Shown piece after piece: positions 55,514-64,000 of a DNA stretch of 64,000 bases. Position 1 is the first letter of the stretch, and each line of letters opens with the position of its first letter. The notes beneath the pieces are model-generated. The model saw only the letters and a program-made list of their open reading frames with translations. It was not told where the DNA came from and searched no databases. The DNA is from Gammaproteobacteria bacterium. GTDB taxonomy: Bacteria > Pseudomonadota > Gammaproteobacteria > UBA6429 > Thiohalophilaceae. The stretch is taken from NCBI GenBank assembly GCA_016194635.1, contig JACQBC010000010.1, positions 62,001 through 126,000 of the forward strand, written 5' to 3'. The position numbers and the translations under genes are program-made.

Positions 55514-57133
55514 TTACGGGCACAGGGTTGCGGCATTGCAGCTGTTGCCGCCACGGACCATGCGCGTAACGGGCGCGGTGGTTGCGGTACCCGGGTTGCT
55601 GGGTTGGGTTGCGCTACATAAGGCAGCCACACCTTGCACGTTCGCGGTCTTCAGGAAGGTGGGGGTAACGGCTTGGGTTTGCAATTCCGTGGCTAACGCA
55701 TATTCCAAGCTGGTGGTGGACAAGGTGCTGTTGAATTGCAGGGTGTTTTCAAACGCATAGTCGTATTTGCCATTCAAATAATTAGCAATCGTCGGTGCCA
55801 CGCCGTTGATGCGGACATAATGCCAGTGGTCGGTAGCGCCCGGTAATTTTTCCAGGCCTTGGATACCGATACTGCCGGTCACACCCACAATACCCGGTGC
55901 GCCGGTGGTCGCAGAGGTATCGCCGGCAAAGGCCGAATTGTGACACGCGATCACATTACCCGAGCCGAAACCTTCCACCACGGTATAACCCGCGCCATTG
56001 GTTGCGGCAGCGGTTACAAAGTCACGTTTCCCACCGTTGGCACCCGTGCGGCAAGGGTTTTCCAGGAAATAGGCATTGGCACCGGCTTGCGTGCCCGAAC
56101 CCACCACCCGGCGGCAAATCGCCATGTCCCCAAAACCACCGCTTAAGGTCGGCATACCGAGTCCTGACCAGTTGGTAATGGTACCGGAGAAGATGGCGGT
56201 GACTTCCGCCTTGCTCAAGCTGGGTTGGCAGGGCGAGTCAATCGCCCGATCACGGGTCGCCAGGGCATCGCAACGGGTGACGCCATCGGCCGCGATCAAG
56301 TTCTGCGTGGTCTGCAGTTGATCGTAGACGTCATCGCCCACGCTCACGCCGAATACCACACCAAAACCCGGTTTGGCGGTCAACGCAAGATTGGGGATAT
56401 TGTTGGCTGCCGTTGGGAAAGCCGGACGGTTTGGAGATCCCGCGAACATACCCGGTTCCACGTCAGAGACACCTTCGTGCGAAGAACGGCACAGGGTATC
56501 CGTGGTCACGCCGGACGCTATTTCATTGCTTACCAGAGGAGCAGCCGCAACATTACATTCCCAGCTGTTCAAGGTCGTATCCAATCCGGTACCCACCGCG
56601 CGGCGGGCTGCCGCGTTGGTGGACGCGTCGATTTCAACGGGACAATTCCACAGTGGCGCACCGGTTTGTGCATCGGTGCCCGCGGACGTGCAATCACGGC
56701 CGCTGCCATTGCGGAAGATGTTCATCTCTTCGACCAGCATGTTCTTCTGCACCGGCACCACACCCCAAACGGAGCCGCCTTTGGCGCGGTTGATCACCAG
56801 CACTTTTTTGCCTTGCAAGCTGACGTTGGTGACAGGCGCGCCGGTCTTGAACGTACAGAAGTAGGCCTGCCAAGCCGCGCCCAACGTCGTGCCCGACTGG
56901 GCAGCGCCGTTCCAGGGTTGATCCTGGAAAATATCCAAGGTGCCGGTTTGGCAATAGCTGGTGAACATGGCCTTGATGTTTTTCTGCAGGGCCGAGGAGC
57001 CGGAGGTGTACAGCGTAAAATTCGCTGTTGTACCCGCGCTGGTCGGCGTGGGAGGCGTCAACGCGAACGACTGACCGGCCAAACAGCCGGCCAGCATCGC
57101 GCTGGCGAGTTGGAGAACGTGTTTCATTTGCAT
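55514..57133 (-). CDS. Secreted PstS-like periplasmic-binding-fold protein
   Basis: 539 residues; ATG at 57131-57133 with AGGAG eight bases upstream. Signal peptide (LASAMLAGCLAGQSFA), then LYTSGSSALQKNIKAMFTSY (a PstS-like SGSS loop), GVSDVEPGMFAGSPN, IFSGTITNWSGLGMPTLSGG and RVVGSGTQAGANAYF, all features of phosphate-binding-type class II binding proteins. It is about 200 residues longer than PstS and rich in Cys (about a dozen), with no membrane anchor. It may bind phosphate or phospho-ligands outside the cell, or form matrix. It follows the PEP-CTERM gene by 30 bases, ends at a strong terminator and neighbours the Pho-box promoter. Confidence 0.7.
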   Translation of the reverse strand: MQMKHVLQLASAMLAGCLAGQSFALTPPTPTSAGTTANFTLYTSGSSALQKNIKAMFTSYCQTGTLDIFQDQPWNGAAQSGTTLGAAWQAYFCTFKTGAPVTNVSLQGKKVLVINRAKGGSVWGVVPVQKNMLVEEMNIFRNGSGRDCTSAGTDAQTGAPLWNCPVEIDASTNAAARRAVGTGLDTTLNSWECNVAAAPLVSNEIASGVTTDTLCRSSHEGVSDVEPGMFAGSPNRPAFPTAANNIPNLALTAKPGFGVVFGVSVGDDVYDQLQTTQNLIAADGVTRCDALATRDRAIDSPCQPSLSKAEVTAIFSGTITNWSGLGMPTLSGGFGDMAICRRVVGSGTQAGANAYFLENPCRTGANGGKRDFVTAAATNGAGYTVVEGFGSGNVIACHNSAFAGDTSATTGAPGIVGVTGSIGIQGLEKLPGATDHWHYVRINGVAPTIANYLNGKYDYAFENTLQFNSTLSTTSLEYALATELQTQAVTPTFLKTANVQGVAALCSATQPSNPGTATTAPVTRMVRGGNSCNAATLCP

Positions 57134-57163
57134 GGTAAAACTCCTAGTGATTTAATTAAATAA

Positions 57164-57991
57164 TTAAACGGAAGTGTTACGGCGGCGAGCCACACCCACC
57201 AAACCCATCAACGCGGAACTAAACAACCACACCGCGGCCGGGATCGGTACCGGCGCAAAGCTCAGCTGACCGTTCGCCGCCAGGGTAAATTGACCCACGG
57301 TATTGAAGTTCGGAGCGGCAGAGGCGCTACTTGTTGGGCGGGGAGGTGTACCGGTATACGATTGAGCGGCTTGCACGAACAGCATGCTGCCGGCGCCAGT
57401 ACCTAAGGCGGTGAACGCACCGTTCTGTGCCCAGCTATTCAACATGCCGGCACCCTGCCAGCTATTCAGGTCGATCACGCTGGTGCTCAGGTCACTGCCG
57501 TTGGCTACGTTATATTGGCCCGGCTGAAGATTCAAATTCGCGATGTAGCTGCCCAATGCATTCACAGAGCCTGTTACCAACGCATTATTGTAATTCCAGG
57601 TCGCCGTTGTCGAGGTGGTCAGCATACGCTGCCCGTACTCTGACGCCGAGGTGGCAGCGGTCGCACTGGCTACAGCGTCAGCGGCCATGACGCCCCATTG
57701 CACATTGCTGTTCAATACACCGTTGGTAAAAAACCCGGCGGCCAGTGCATTGGTCGAGATGTTGCCAAGGCTGGCGGGAACATTGGCCGCTGCATTGGCC
57801 AGCGAACCCATTTGCACACCCAAGTCCACGTTAAAGGTGTTGGTGCCATCCCATAGGCTGAGCACCAGTTCACTCCCGCCCAAGTTGTTGGCACCGTTCG
57901 AGGCCGCTTCGCTCGGGGTAATAATGGTAGCGTTGGCCAGGTTGTTCATACCGGCCGCCAGAACGGCAGCGGCGATTAATTTATATTTCAT
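57164..57991 (-). CDS. PEP-CTERM sorted exported protein (operon with PstS-like gene)
   Basis: 275 residues from the ATG at 57989-57991 (TAGGAGA eight bases upstream); a longer frame to 58024 lacks a site. Signal peptide (KYKLIAAAVLAAGMNNLANA), a Ser/Ala/Asn/Gly body (ELVLSLWDGTNTFNVDLGVQ; QYNVANGSDLSTSVIDLNSW) and the sorting tail PVPIPAAVWLFSSALMGLVG with a basic end ARRRN. The body resembles exported PEP-CTERM proteins with a WDxxxxxTF-like start, function unknown. Co-transcribed with the PstS-like gene. Confidence 0.85.
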   Translation of the reverse strand: MKYKLIAAAVLAAGMNNLANATIITPSEAASNGANNLGGSELVLSLWDGTNTFNVDLGVQMGSLANAAANVPASLGNISTNALAAGFFTNGVLNSNVQWGVMAADAVASATAATSASEYGQRMLTTSTTATWNYNNALVTGSVNALGSYIANLNLQPGQYNVANGSDLSTSVIDLNSWQGAGMLNSWAQNGAFTALGTGAGSMLFVQAAQSYTGTPPRPTSSASAAPNFNTVGQFTLAANGQLSFAPVPIPAAVWLFSSALMGLVGVARRRNTSV

Positions 57992-58654
57992 CGTGATTCT
58001 CCTAGTTAGATTGTTAATTAACAAGTGCTCTGCAGTACATCAACTTAAAAACCTGTTCAAAAGTGGCTAACAATGGCATTGAGATAGACAATCTCCTCTG
58101 CGCCACTTGATAGCAGGTCATTGCCCAATCACGGCGATAGGTATCCCTGTCGCCGGTGAATTGAACGCGGTGTAGCGGCTGTTGCCCACGCGATTGGCGG
58201 CACGCCGTAGCGGCGGCAATCGCAAGCTAAAATGATATGGCAACAACAGCGATAAAAAACGGAAGGAGAAGCTAACGGTTTGAAAGAGATACAGCAAAAT
58301 AGGCGTAGACCTGCGGATAAATACTAAAGCCTGTTGCAGCATGGATCTGTATCCCTCTCCAGTTATTTTCGCACCTGTGCATGGCGGTATTTGCATGCAC
58401 AACGCTTCTTAAGACGAGAGGTATTTGACCATCCAAAGATGTAAGCCAGGTGACCGCATTTTGAAATCGACTAAATATTTTTTGTATGAATATCAATAAC
58501 TAAGTAATTAATTGTGACAGAAATTACATTCAACAGGTTAAATGTATTACGTCTGTAATACGTTTTAGCAACATCATTGTAAGTATTCTGTCATACCCAT
58601 GAATTAGCCTAGGAGGATAATCTACGAAAACAAAACAGGAGGGAATAACAAAGG
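57992..58654. other. Intergenic region between PEP-CTERM/PstS-like operon and RHH gene
   Basis: About 660 bases between divergent genes. No convincing gene: the minus-strand frame at 58118-58402 lacks a ribosome-binding site and known features. The stretch 58480-58620 is AT-rich, includes a 7-bp palindrome gtattac-gtct-gtaatac (58544-58561) and a lone CTGTCAT (58590-58596), and probably holds the promoters of both neighbours. Two purine-rich GGAGG-like segments (58611-58616 and 58639-58644) precede the RHH gene. Confidence 0.55.
58544..58561. promoter_or_regulatory. Operator-like palindrome upstream of the RHH regulator gene
   Basis: gtattac (58544-58550), four-base spacer, gtaatac (58555-58561): a perfect 7-bp inverted repeat 94 bases before the ribbon-helix-helix gene. 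A plausible operator for autoregulation; no second copy was found. Confidence 0.35.
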
Positions 58655-59107
58655 ATGGAAAAAGACCGGAAAAAAATCATTTCCATGCGCATCAGTGAAA
58701 TGGATCACGCCAAGATAAAACGCATTGCCTCGCGTATGAAGGTCAATGATTCCGATGTATTTCGCTTTGCGATTAAAGTCGTGCTGCACAAACTCACGCC
58801 GTTGCACGATACGCGTAAGAATGGCAAGGATGTCCTGCCCGCTTTTATCGAGATCGGCAAGGAGTTAACCCATTTTTTTGAACTGGATGCCGATCGGTTG
58901 GATTCGATCATCAATGACGGCGTCATGATTAAAGAGGGTTTGATAGAACGTCGGGATATCGAGTTATTGGCCATGACTGCTGGTCATGATCACTACCTGC
59001 TGTCGAAACTGCGCGAACACTTCCAATCCGAGTTATCCACCAGTGACCCTCTTTACCAGTTACGGGAATATTTGTACGGAAAATATTTAAACCACACCGA
59101 GGAATGA
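58655..59107 (+). CDS. Ribbon-helix-helix-like DNA-binding regulator
   Basis: 150 residues. The N-terminal KKIISMRISEMDHAKIKRIA followed by SRMKVNDSDVFRFAIKVVLH has the beta-strand (I-S-M-R-I) plus two-helix layout of ribbon-helix-helix repressors. The C-terminal ~100 residues are helical (AFIEIGKELTHFFELDADRL; LIERRDIELLAMTAGHD) and may form a ligand or oligomer domain. It could regulate the divergent PEP-CTERM/PstS-like unit or itself through the palindrome at 58544-58561. Six bases separate its stop from the convergent dsbC. Confidence 0.65.
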   Translation: MEKDRKKIISMRISEMDHAKIKRIASRMKVNDSDVFRFAIKVVLHKLTPLHDTRKNGKDVLPAFIEIGKELTHFFELDADRLDSIINDGVMIKEGLIERRDIELLAMTAGHDHYLLSKLREHFQSELSTSDPLYQLREYLYGKYLNHTEE

Positions 59108-59113
59108 TACAGC

Positions 59114-59878
59114 TTAACGGGCCTTGGCGATATTGCGATGGGATTGCAGTTCGGCCAGCAGTTTTTCCGGTGGATAGTAGCCGACCAATACACTGCCGTC
59201 GGACAGAATCAATGTCGGGGTTCCTTGGACGCCGATTTGCTGCCCAAATTTAAACTGATCGGCGACGGGATTCTCGCACTTGCCGTCGGCAATGGCCTTG
59301 CCCGCGCTCACCTCGTCGTAGGCTTTCTTTCTGTCCTTGGCGCACCAGACATTGACGGCCTTGTAGTAGGAGGGTGTGAGAATACCGGTGCGTGGAAACG
59401 CGATATAACGGATTTCAATGCCAAGATCGTTGTATTGGCTGATCTCGCTGTGGAGTTTTTGGCAGTAGCCGCAATCCAGATCGGTCATGACCGTCACGCT
59501 ATAACGTGTGTCTTTTTTGGGTGAATAAATAATCATGGATTTCCTACCCATGGCATCCAAAACCCGTTTGCGCGCCGCCGCGCGGCTTAAATCGGTCAGG
59601 TTAACAGTGTCGGCAACCTGGGTAATATCAGCGTAAACCAGGTAAGCCAAATCTTTACTGACATAAATAACCTGCGGCGGTGCGATGACTTCATACAATC
59701 CTGGAATGGGTGAGTCATGAATATCAATAGTGCTTAGATCCGTCGTATTAAGCGGTTTGGCAAGCATGGTTTTTATTTTTTCTTTAACGTCGGGCGTGAC
59801 CACCGCCGCCTGCAACAGGCCCGCCGAAACACTCCAGACCAGGAGGGTATTAATTATTTTAACAATATGTTTAAACAT
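59114..59878 (-). CDS. dsbC: Thiol:disulfide interchange protein DsbC
   Basis: 254 residues: signal peptide (LLVWSVSAGLLQA), N-terminal dimerisation domain (~28-90; DSPIPGLYEVIAPPQVIYVS) and a thioredoxin-like catalytic domain with CGYC (136-139, VMTDLDCGYCQKLHSEI) and cis-Pro loop GVQGTPTLILSDG. A second Cys pair (C in VNVWCAKD, and KCENPVAD) matches DsbC. It isomerises wrong disulfides in the periplasm. The neighbouring Cys-rich PstS-like protein is a plausible client. Standalone, convergent with the RHH gene. Confidence 0.92.
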   Translation of the reverse strand: MFKHIVKIINTLLVWSVSAGLLQAAVVTPDVKEKIKTMLAKPLNTTDLSTIDIHDSPIPGLYEVIAPPQVIYVSKDLAYLVYADITQVADTVNLTDLSRAAARKRVLDAMGRKSMIIYSPKKDTRYSVTVMTDLDCGYCQKLHSEISQYNDLGIEIRYIAFPRTGILTPSYYKAVNVWCAKDRKKAYDEVSAGKAIADGKCENPVADQFKFGQQIGVQGTPTLILSDGSVLVGYYPPEKLLAELQSHRNIAKAR

Positions 59879-59974
59879 GGTTTATAGCTCACCGTTTTGT
59901 GAATCATTGAATTTTGAATTGCCAGCTGTAGATTTATTTGCGCATTACGCAGATAGACTCTATCGCGCATTGTT

Positions 59975-62371
59975 TTACAGTTGCTGTAATGCTTCCTTGG
60001 CCTCTTCCATGCCGGCAAAGGGGCGTGGGCTTTTCACCACCGCCTCGAGCAGTGGTTTTGCCGCAGGCTTGTCGCCCGCTTTTAACAAGGCCATGCCCAG
60101 GTGATAATTGATCACGCTGGCATCACCGGCCTTGTCCCTGGCTTTGCGCAGATAGGGGATGGATTCCTTGACCTCGCCATTTTTGTATAAGACCCAGCCG
60201 ATGGTGTCCAAATAGTTCGGGTTGACCGACTTTTTCAGCGGCTCAACCAATTGCATGGCCTTGATTATACTTGTCTTGTCGGTTCGATAGGTCACCAGCA
60301 TCATCGCCAGGTTATTACGGGCAATATCAGAAGCGGGGGATTTCTGCAGCAAGCTCTCCAATTGTTGGATGGCTTCATCAGCGCGGTTGGTTTGCGAATA
60401 TAGAGAAGCGAGCGCATACCCAAGCGCCGGATCGCCCTTGGTTTGTTCATAACCGCGTTGATAGGCCTTGATTCCCTCTTCAAGTTTATTACTTTGCAGA
60501 AAAACCAATGCTTGATTACGGTAGGGTGTGGCCCATTCGGGCTGGGACTGCTGCGCCAGCTCAAACGCTTGTAACGCGTCATCGAGTTTTTTCTGCGATA
60601 GATATATTTCTCCCAAAAGGTTATGGGCAACCGCATTTTTTGGGTTTTTCTGTACTTTTTCTTTTAGAAACTGAATCGCGCCATCGGTTTTATTCATGGA
60701 AATTAAATTACGCGCACAAGCCGTCAGTAATGCGGGAGACTCTGGGTCAATAAGCAAGGCTTTATTGAATTCTAGCTGAGCGGTTTTATACTCATTTTGC
60801 AGTTGATACGCCAGGCCCGCCGCGTAATATCCCACGATCTTGTCCTTGGCAAGGGACTTGATCTTCTCCGCCACCGGCAACGCCGCTTTACCCTCCTTAC
60901 GCGCTAAATACAGATTCAACTTCGCCTCTAGGATCCGTAAATCATCCGGTGCTATCGATAATGCGTTATCAATAACCTTAATAGCCTGCGCCGAATCCCC
61001 GCTATTCTGCAAAAATTCGGCGTATTCCAGGTACAAACTCGCATCCTGTGGTTCCGCGGTTAACGCGGTCTCATAGGTTTGCTTGGCCAATTCATTTTCA
61101 CCATTGCCGTAATGCGCCTCGGCGAGTTGGCGTAGCAACGCCGCTTGGTTGGGTTGGTTACGTAGGGCGGCACGCAGGTCGCCTATCGCGGTGCTATAGT
61201 CTTTTTTTGACAAGGCAAGACTGCCACGCATGATCAAGGCGTCATTATCCTGTGGACTTTCTTCGAGAACCTCATTGATAAGTTTTTCGCCTTTGGTGAT
61301 ATCGTTCGATGATAAATAATATTTTGCCAGCGCATTACGGGCGATTAAGCCGTATTTTCCTTTGCCGTCGTCTTTAATCATTTTTTCGAGTGTTGTAACC
61401 GATTCTTGCGTGCGATTGGCGGACGCGTACAATCCTGACAACCTTAGCCGCAAGGCATAGTCATCGCTATTTTCAGAGATATATTTTTTAAGTTGCGTTT
61501 CAGCACGTTGCGTTTCACCAGAACGGTTAATAACTTCAATATGAAGAATCTTTGCGTCGGTGTCATCACTAAGTTTTGTTACCGCGTCGATGGCGACCTG
61601 TTCTGCTTCGTGCGGAGATTTGTTAGCAAGATAAAACTCCGCCAGTTGTGAATAGTTCGAGAGTTTACCGGGCTGGAGTGTGATGATTTCCTTTAAAACA
61701 GCTATCGCCTTGTCAGGTTGCTGTAACTTGACATAAATACCCGCGAGCAGCTGCCGCAGCTGCGAGTCGCGCGGGTCCGTCTGCACACCCAGCGCAACGA
61801 TCCGCGCGGCTTCTTGGAAGTTTTGCTTACGCAATTGCAATCCGGCGAGTAACGCAATCGCATCGATATTATTCGGGTCCAGTTGCAATGCCAGGTTGGC
61901 GTCGGCGAAGGCGGTATCCACGTCGCCTAGAAAAGCGTGGATTCCGCCGCGTAACGCGATCGCGCCAGGGTCGCGGGGTGCAATCGCCAATGCTTGTTCA
62001 TCGGTGGATTTCGCCTCGTTTACCGCCCTACCCAGTAAATAGATGCGTCCAAGCCGAACCATGGCCTGGTAATTTTTTGGATCAAGTTCAATCACCCGGA
62101 GATAAAATCCTCCCGCCTCGCGGACCTTGTTCAGCCTTTCAAACGTCCGTGCAAGTTCATAATTCGCCTGCAGGTGTTTTTGGTCTATTTTAAGGACATT
62201 GCTGAATTCCACCCGCGCCTTCTCATAATTTTCGCTTTTGTAGTAATCCAATCCTCTAGAGAAATATTTTGCCTTGCGCGCGTCAATACCGCCGCACGAC
62301 GTCAATGATATAAGGGTTATCAACAACACCAGTACTGGCCAAAAACGGCTAACATTCATTGCGGGTAACAT
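59975..62371 (-). CDS. TPR-repeat lipoprotein (PrsT-like)
   Basis: 798 residues with GGGAG eight bases before the ATG at 62371. Lipoprotein signal with lipobox LTSC (Cys26: LVLLITLISLTSCGG), then about 20 TPR units filling the rest (YYKSENYEKARVEFSNVLKI; NNDALIMRG-like DNDALIMRGSLALSKKDYST; YLDTIGWVLYKNGEVKESIP at the end). Length and architecture match the PEP-CTERM-system TPR lipoprotein PrsT of exosortase/exopolysaccharide loci. It probably acts as scaffold for polymer export at the envelope. It follows the glycan phosphotransferase gene by 24 bases, so the two are probably co-transcribed. Generic TPR export proteins such as PgaA-like or PelB-like are alternatives. Confidence 0.75.
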   Translation of the reverse strand: MLPAMNVSRFWPVLVLLITLISLTSCGGIDARKAKYFSRGLDYYKSENYEKARVEFSNVLKIDQKHLQANYELARTFERLNKVREAGGFYLRVIELDPKNYQAMVRLGRIYLLGRAVNEAKSTDEQALAIAPRDPGAIALRGGIHAFLGDVDTAFADANLALQLDPNNIDAIALLAGLQLRKQNFQEAARIVALGVQTDPRDSQLRQLLAGIYVKLQQPDKAIAVLKEIITLQPGKLSNYSQLAEFYLANKSPHEAEQVAIDAVTKLSDDTDAKILHIEVINRSGETQRAETQLKKYISENSDDYALRLRLSGLYASANRTQESVTTLEKMIKDDGKGKYGLIARNALAKYYLSSNDITKGEKLINEVLEESPQDNDALIMRGSLALSKKDYSTAIGDLRAALRNQPNQAALLRQLAEAHYGNGENELAKQTYETALTAEPQDASLYLEYAEFLQNSGDSAQAIKVIDNALSIAPDDLRILEAKLNLYLARKEGKAALPVAEKIKSLAKDKIVGYYAAGLAYQLQNEYKTAQLEFNKALLIDPESPALLTACARNLISMNKTDGAIQFLKEKVQKNPKNAVAHNLLGEIYLSQKKLDDALQAFELAQQSQPEWATPYRNQALVFLQSNKLEEGIKAYQRGYEQTKGDPALGYALASLYSQTNRADEAIQQLESLLQKSPASDIARNNLAMMLVTYRTDKTSIIKAMQLVEPLKKSVNPNYLDTIGWVLYKNGEVKESIPYLRKARDKAGDASVINYHLGMALLKAGDKPAAKPLLEAVVKSPRPFAGMEEAKEALQQL

Positions 62372-62395
62372 GGTTTTCTCCCTAACATTTAAAAC

Positions 62396-64000
62396 TTATG
62401 ATCGGATGAACGCCATGCCGGCAATCACGAAAAGCGTGATCGCCGTTATAGCGCGGGTATATAAAATATTTCGCTTCACTTGTGATAGGATCAATTCAAT
62501 TGCATAAAATAGAACCACGATGTGCACTAGGCTTATTTTAAAATTCAGTCCCGTGATTTTTATTTCCGGGAACAATAGTAATACCGCCACCATCAGTAGG
62601 ATTAACACATCGAGCAACGTCGGCACAAACGTATCATTGCTAGCGTATCTGAAACCCAACACCACCGTTAACAATAAACCGGCGAAAATCATATTCATGA
62701 GGCCCAGCTCTAGATTGACGATGACCGAAAAATTCTGTACCACGTACACCACCATGGTACTTAGTGTATACAAGACCACACGATCCAGCCAATTAAATTC
62801 TTTCCTGGGGTCGTGCACTAACTGCGCGAATAATACCATCAACATAATCATCGATAAAACACCGGTATCAACAGGGACAGACCGCAGATTTACCATACCG
62901 ATGATTAAATAAGCCGCTAGCAAGACTAACGTAAAATAAATAATAAGCGCACGAAAACGTCCGCTGGTCTGAAGCCAATGAACATTTTTCTTGATGAATT
63001 CCCTATCCTTGCCGGCCATGGCATGGATTCTCCAGCCGGAGCGCCTTGCTAGAAATAAAATTCCGGCTGTTAAAAATACGATCAACACGTAATAACCAAG
63101 GAGTACCAGGTCTTGCGCATACAATAATACATAGGCCGAACCCACCAGCATCGACTGAATGATATATATAATCAATACTGATTCATAATGATTAAAACCA
63201 ATCATTAGCAATTGGTGATGGATGTGGTTTTTGTCCGGCTTAAAAGGCGATACGCCCCGACTCAGCCGCGTTGTCATCACTTGCAAAGTATCGATGATGG
63301 GTAATCCCAGCACGAGTAACGGAATAAATGAACTGATCGAGGTATCTTTCTGTTGTGCCAACAAGATGACCGTGACCCCGAGGGTAAAACCCAGGAACTG
63401 GCTGCCGGTATCGCCCATGAATATTCTGGCCGGGTAAGTATTAAAACGCAAAAACCCCAAGATGCTACCCATGCCCGCCAGTGCGATAATGATAATATGG
63501 TTGTTAACCGTGGCATAAGCGATCAGCGCGATGCCCCCCAGACTCAGCAATGACAAGCCGCCCGCCAATCCGTCCAGACCATCCGACATATTGATGGCAT
63601 TGGTGACGCCTAACAGCGCGAAAATGGTGAATGCAACACTGATATAGGCAGGAAGCGTTTCAATGCCAAGGAACGATAGGGTATCGATGACAATGTTGCC
63701 ATAAAAGATTACTACCAACGTGGCCAGAAGTTGGCCCAGGAATTTCCATTTGTAGTCAATGTTATATTTATCATCCAGCGCGCCAAACAGTAACAAGATT
63801 ATAATTGCAATTACATACGCCTGAATTTCTCGATACCCGGTTAATAACAACATTACCGGCAGCGCGGTCCCTAACAACATTGCCACGCCACCAATTCGTG
63901 GCACTTTGGTCAGGTGAATCTTGCGTTCATCCGGCACATCGACAATCCGCCATTTTGTCGCCATTTTTATCAATGGAGGTATCAACACCACGGTAATCAT
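62396..64000 (-). CDS. WecA/MraY-family undecaprenyl-phosphate sugar-1-phosphate transferase (N-terminus cut)
   Basis: At least 534 residues, about 14 membrane segments. Family motifs in order: LIKMATKWRIVDVPDERKIH and RIGGVAMLLG; GALDDKYNIDYKWKFLGQ; TNAINMSDGLDGLAGGLSLL; FMGDTGSQFLGFTLG; and the HIHH motif PDKNHIHHQLLMIGF. It links a sugar-1-phosphate to undecaprenyl phosphate, the first step of a polysaccharide. A C-terminal ~200-residue multi-helix extension is unusual for WecA (~370 residues) and may aid assembly. The codon at 63998-64000 is ATG, but typical members have another ~15-20 residues before this motif, so the true start probably lies past the right edge. Confidence 0.85.
   Translation of the reverse strand: MITVVLIPPLIKMATKWRIVDVPDERKIHLTKVPRIGGVAMLLGTALPVMLLLTGYREIQAYVIAIIILLLFGALDDKYNIDYKWKFLGQLLATLVVIFYGNIVIDTLSFLGIETLPAYISVAFTIFALLGVTNAINMSDGLDGLAGGLSLLSLGGIALIAYATVNNHIIIIALAGMGSILGFLRFNTYPARIFMGDTGSQFLGFTLGVTVILLAQQKDTSISSFIPLLVLGLPIIDTLQVMTTRLSRGVSPFKPDKNHIHHQLLMIGFNHYESVLIIYIIQSMLVGSAYVLLYAQDLVLLGYYVLIVFLTAGILFLARRSGWRIHAMAGKDREFIKKNVHWLQTSGRFRALIIYFTLVLLAAYLIIGMVNLRSVPVDTGVLSMIMLMVLFAQLVHDPRKEFNWLDRVVLYTLSTMVVYVVQNFSVIVNLELGLMNMIFAGLLLTVVLGFRYASNDTFVPTLLDVLILLMVAVLLLFPEIKITGLNFKISLVHIVVLFYAIELILSQVKRNILYTRAITAITLFVIAGMAFIRS

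Noticed and set aside
56225-57163. Plus-strand open frame of 312 codons opposite the PstS-like gene
   Set aside because: It is an antisense shadow: Arg/Gly/His-rich, with no domain or ribosome-binding site, while the minus strand has a signal peptide, binding-fold motifs and a terminator.
58590-58596. CTGTCAT upstream of the RHH gene as a Pho box
   Set aside because: Only one heptad matches; the partner at the 11-base period (TTGTAAG) has 4 of 7 matches.

Overview
The window reads as a chromosomal segment of a Gram-negative bacterium, most likely a gammaproteobacterium. The outer-membrane genes (two-partner secretion pair, putative porin, TonB/ExbB/ExbD, lipoproteins), the PEP-CTERM and IPTL-CTERM sorting tails, an exosortase of the XrtH type and the general gene style all fit that group. 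A Methylococcales-like or other environmental lineage is my guess, but nothing here fixes the genus. No rRNA, tRNA, CRISPR array, integrase or transposase was seen.

Region 1 (1-8430, minus strand) is one operon for an extracellular contractile injection system (eCIS). It runs from a small winged-helix-like protein through cap, two sheaths, two tubes, a disordered protein, a LysM-type tube adaptor, the VgrG-like spike and a PAAR-like tip to the gp25 baseplate wedge, which is cut by the left edge. The baseplate J, fibre, ATPase and effector genes should lie beyond it. Region 2 (8437-11197) holds a small lipoprotein gene between two hairpin elements that share a core of about 53 bases but have unrelated perfect or near-perfect stems, then an enhancer-binding-type regulator lacking the canonical GAFTGA loop. 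Region 3 (11439-16115) is a 1558-residue soluble protein with a beta-propeller and TPR-like repeats.

Region 4 (16377-23923) is an Rhs/YD-repeat protein with a degenerate transglutaminase-like domain, a variable C-terminal tip and a small membrane protein directly downstream that may be its immunity protein. Its N-terminus looks split from a signal-peptide-bearing piece by a single-base frameshift. Region 5 (24423-29031) groups lipid and envelope genes: a GT4 glycosyltransferase, an Mpo1/DUF962-like protein, a membrane-anchored class III aminotransferase and phosphatidylserine decarboxylase. Region 6 (29093-37395) is a protein-sorting island: exosortase H with its partner, two subtilisin-like proteases ending in IPTL-type sorting tails, a stand-alone protease-propeptide-like protein and two PEP-CTERM proteins. 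One protease has a T8 tract that puts its signal peptide out of frame.

Region 7 (37563-55235, minus strand) is a tight seven-gene operon: TpsB, a 3563-residue TpsA, a DUF2341-LamG-ExbB fusion, ExbD, TonB, putative porin and a periplasmic coiled-coil protein. The order resembles the phosphate-regulated pdt locus of Pseudomonas aeruginosa, and a good Pho-box promoter lies upstream of tpsB. A PstS-like secreted protein and a PEP-CTERM protein precede it, ending in a strong terminator. Region 8 (58655-64000) has a ribbon-helix-helix regulator, DsbC, a TPR lipoprotein of the exosortase-associated kind and a WecA/MraY-type glycan phosphotransferase cut by the right edge, suggesting that a polysaccharide/exosortase locus continues beyond it.
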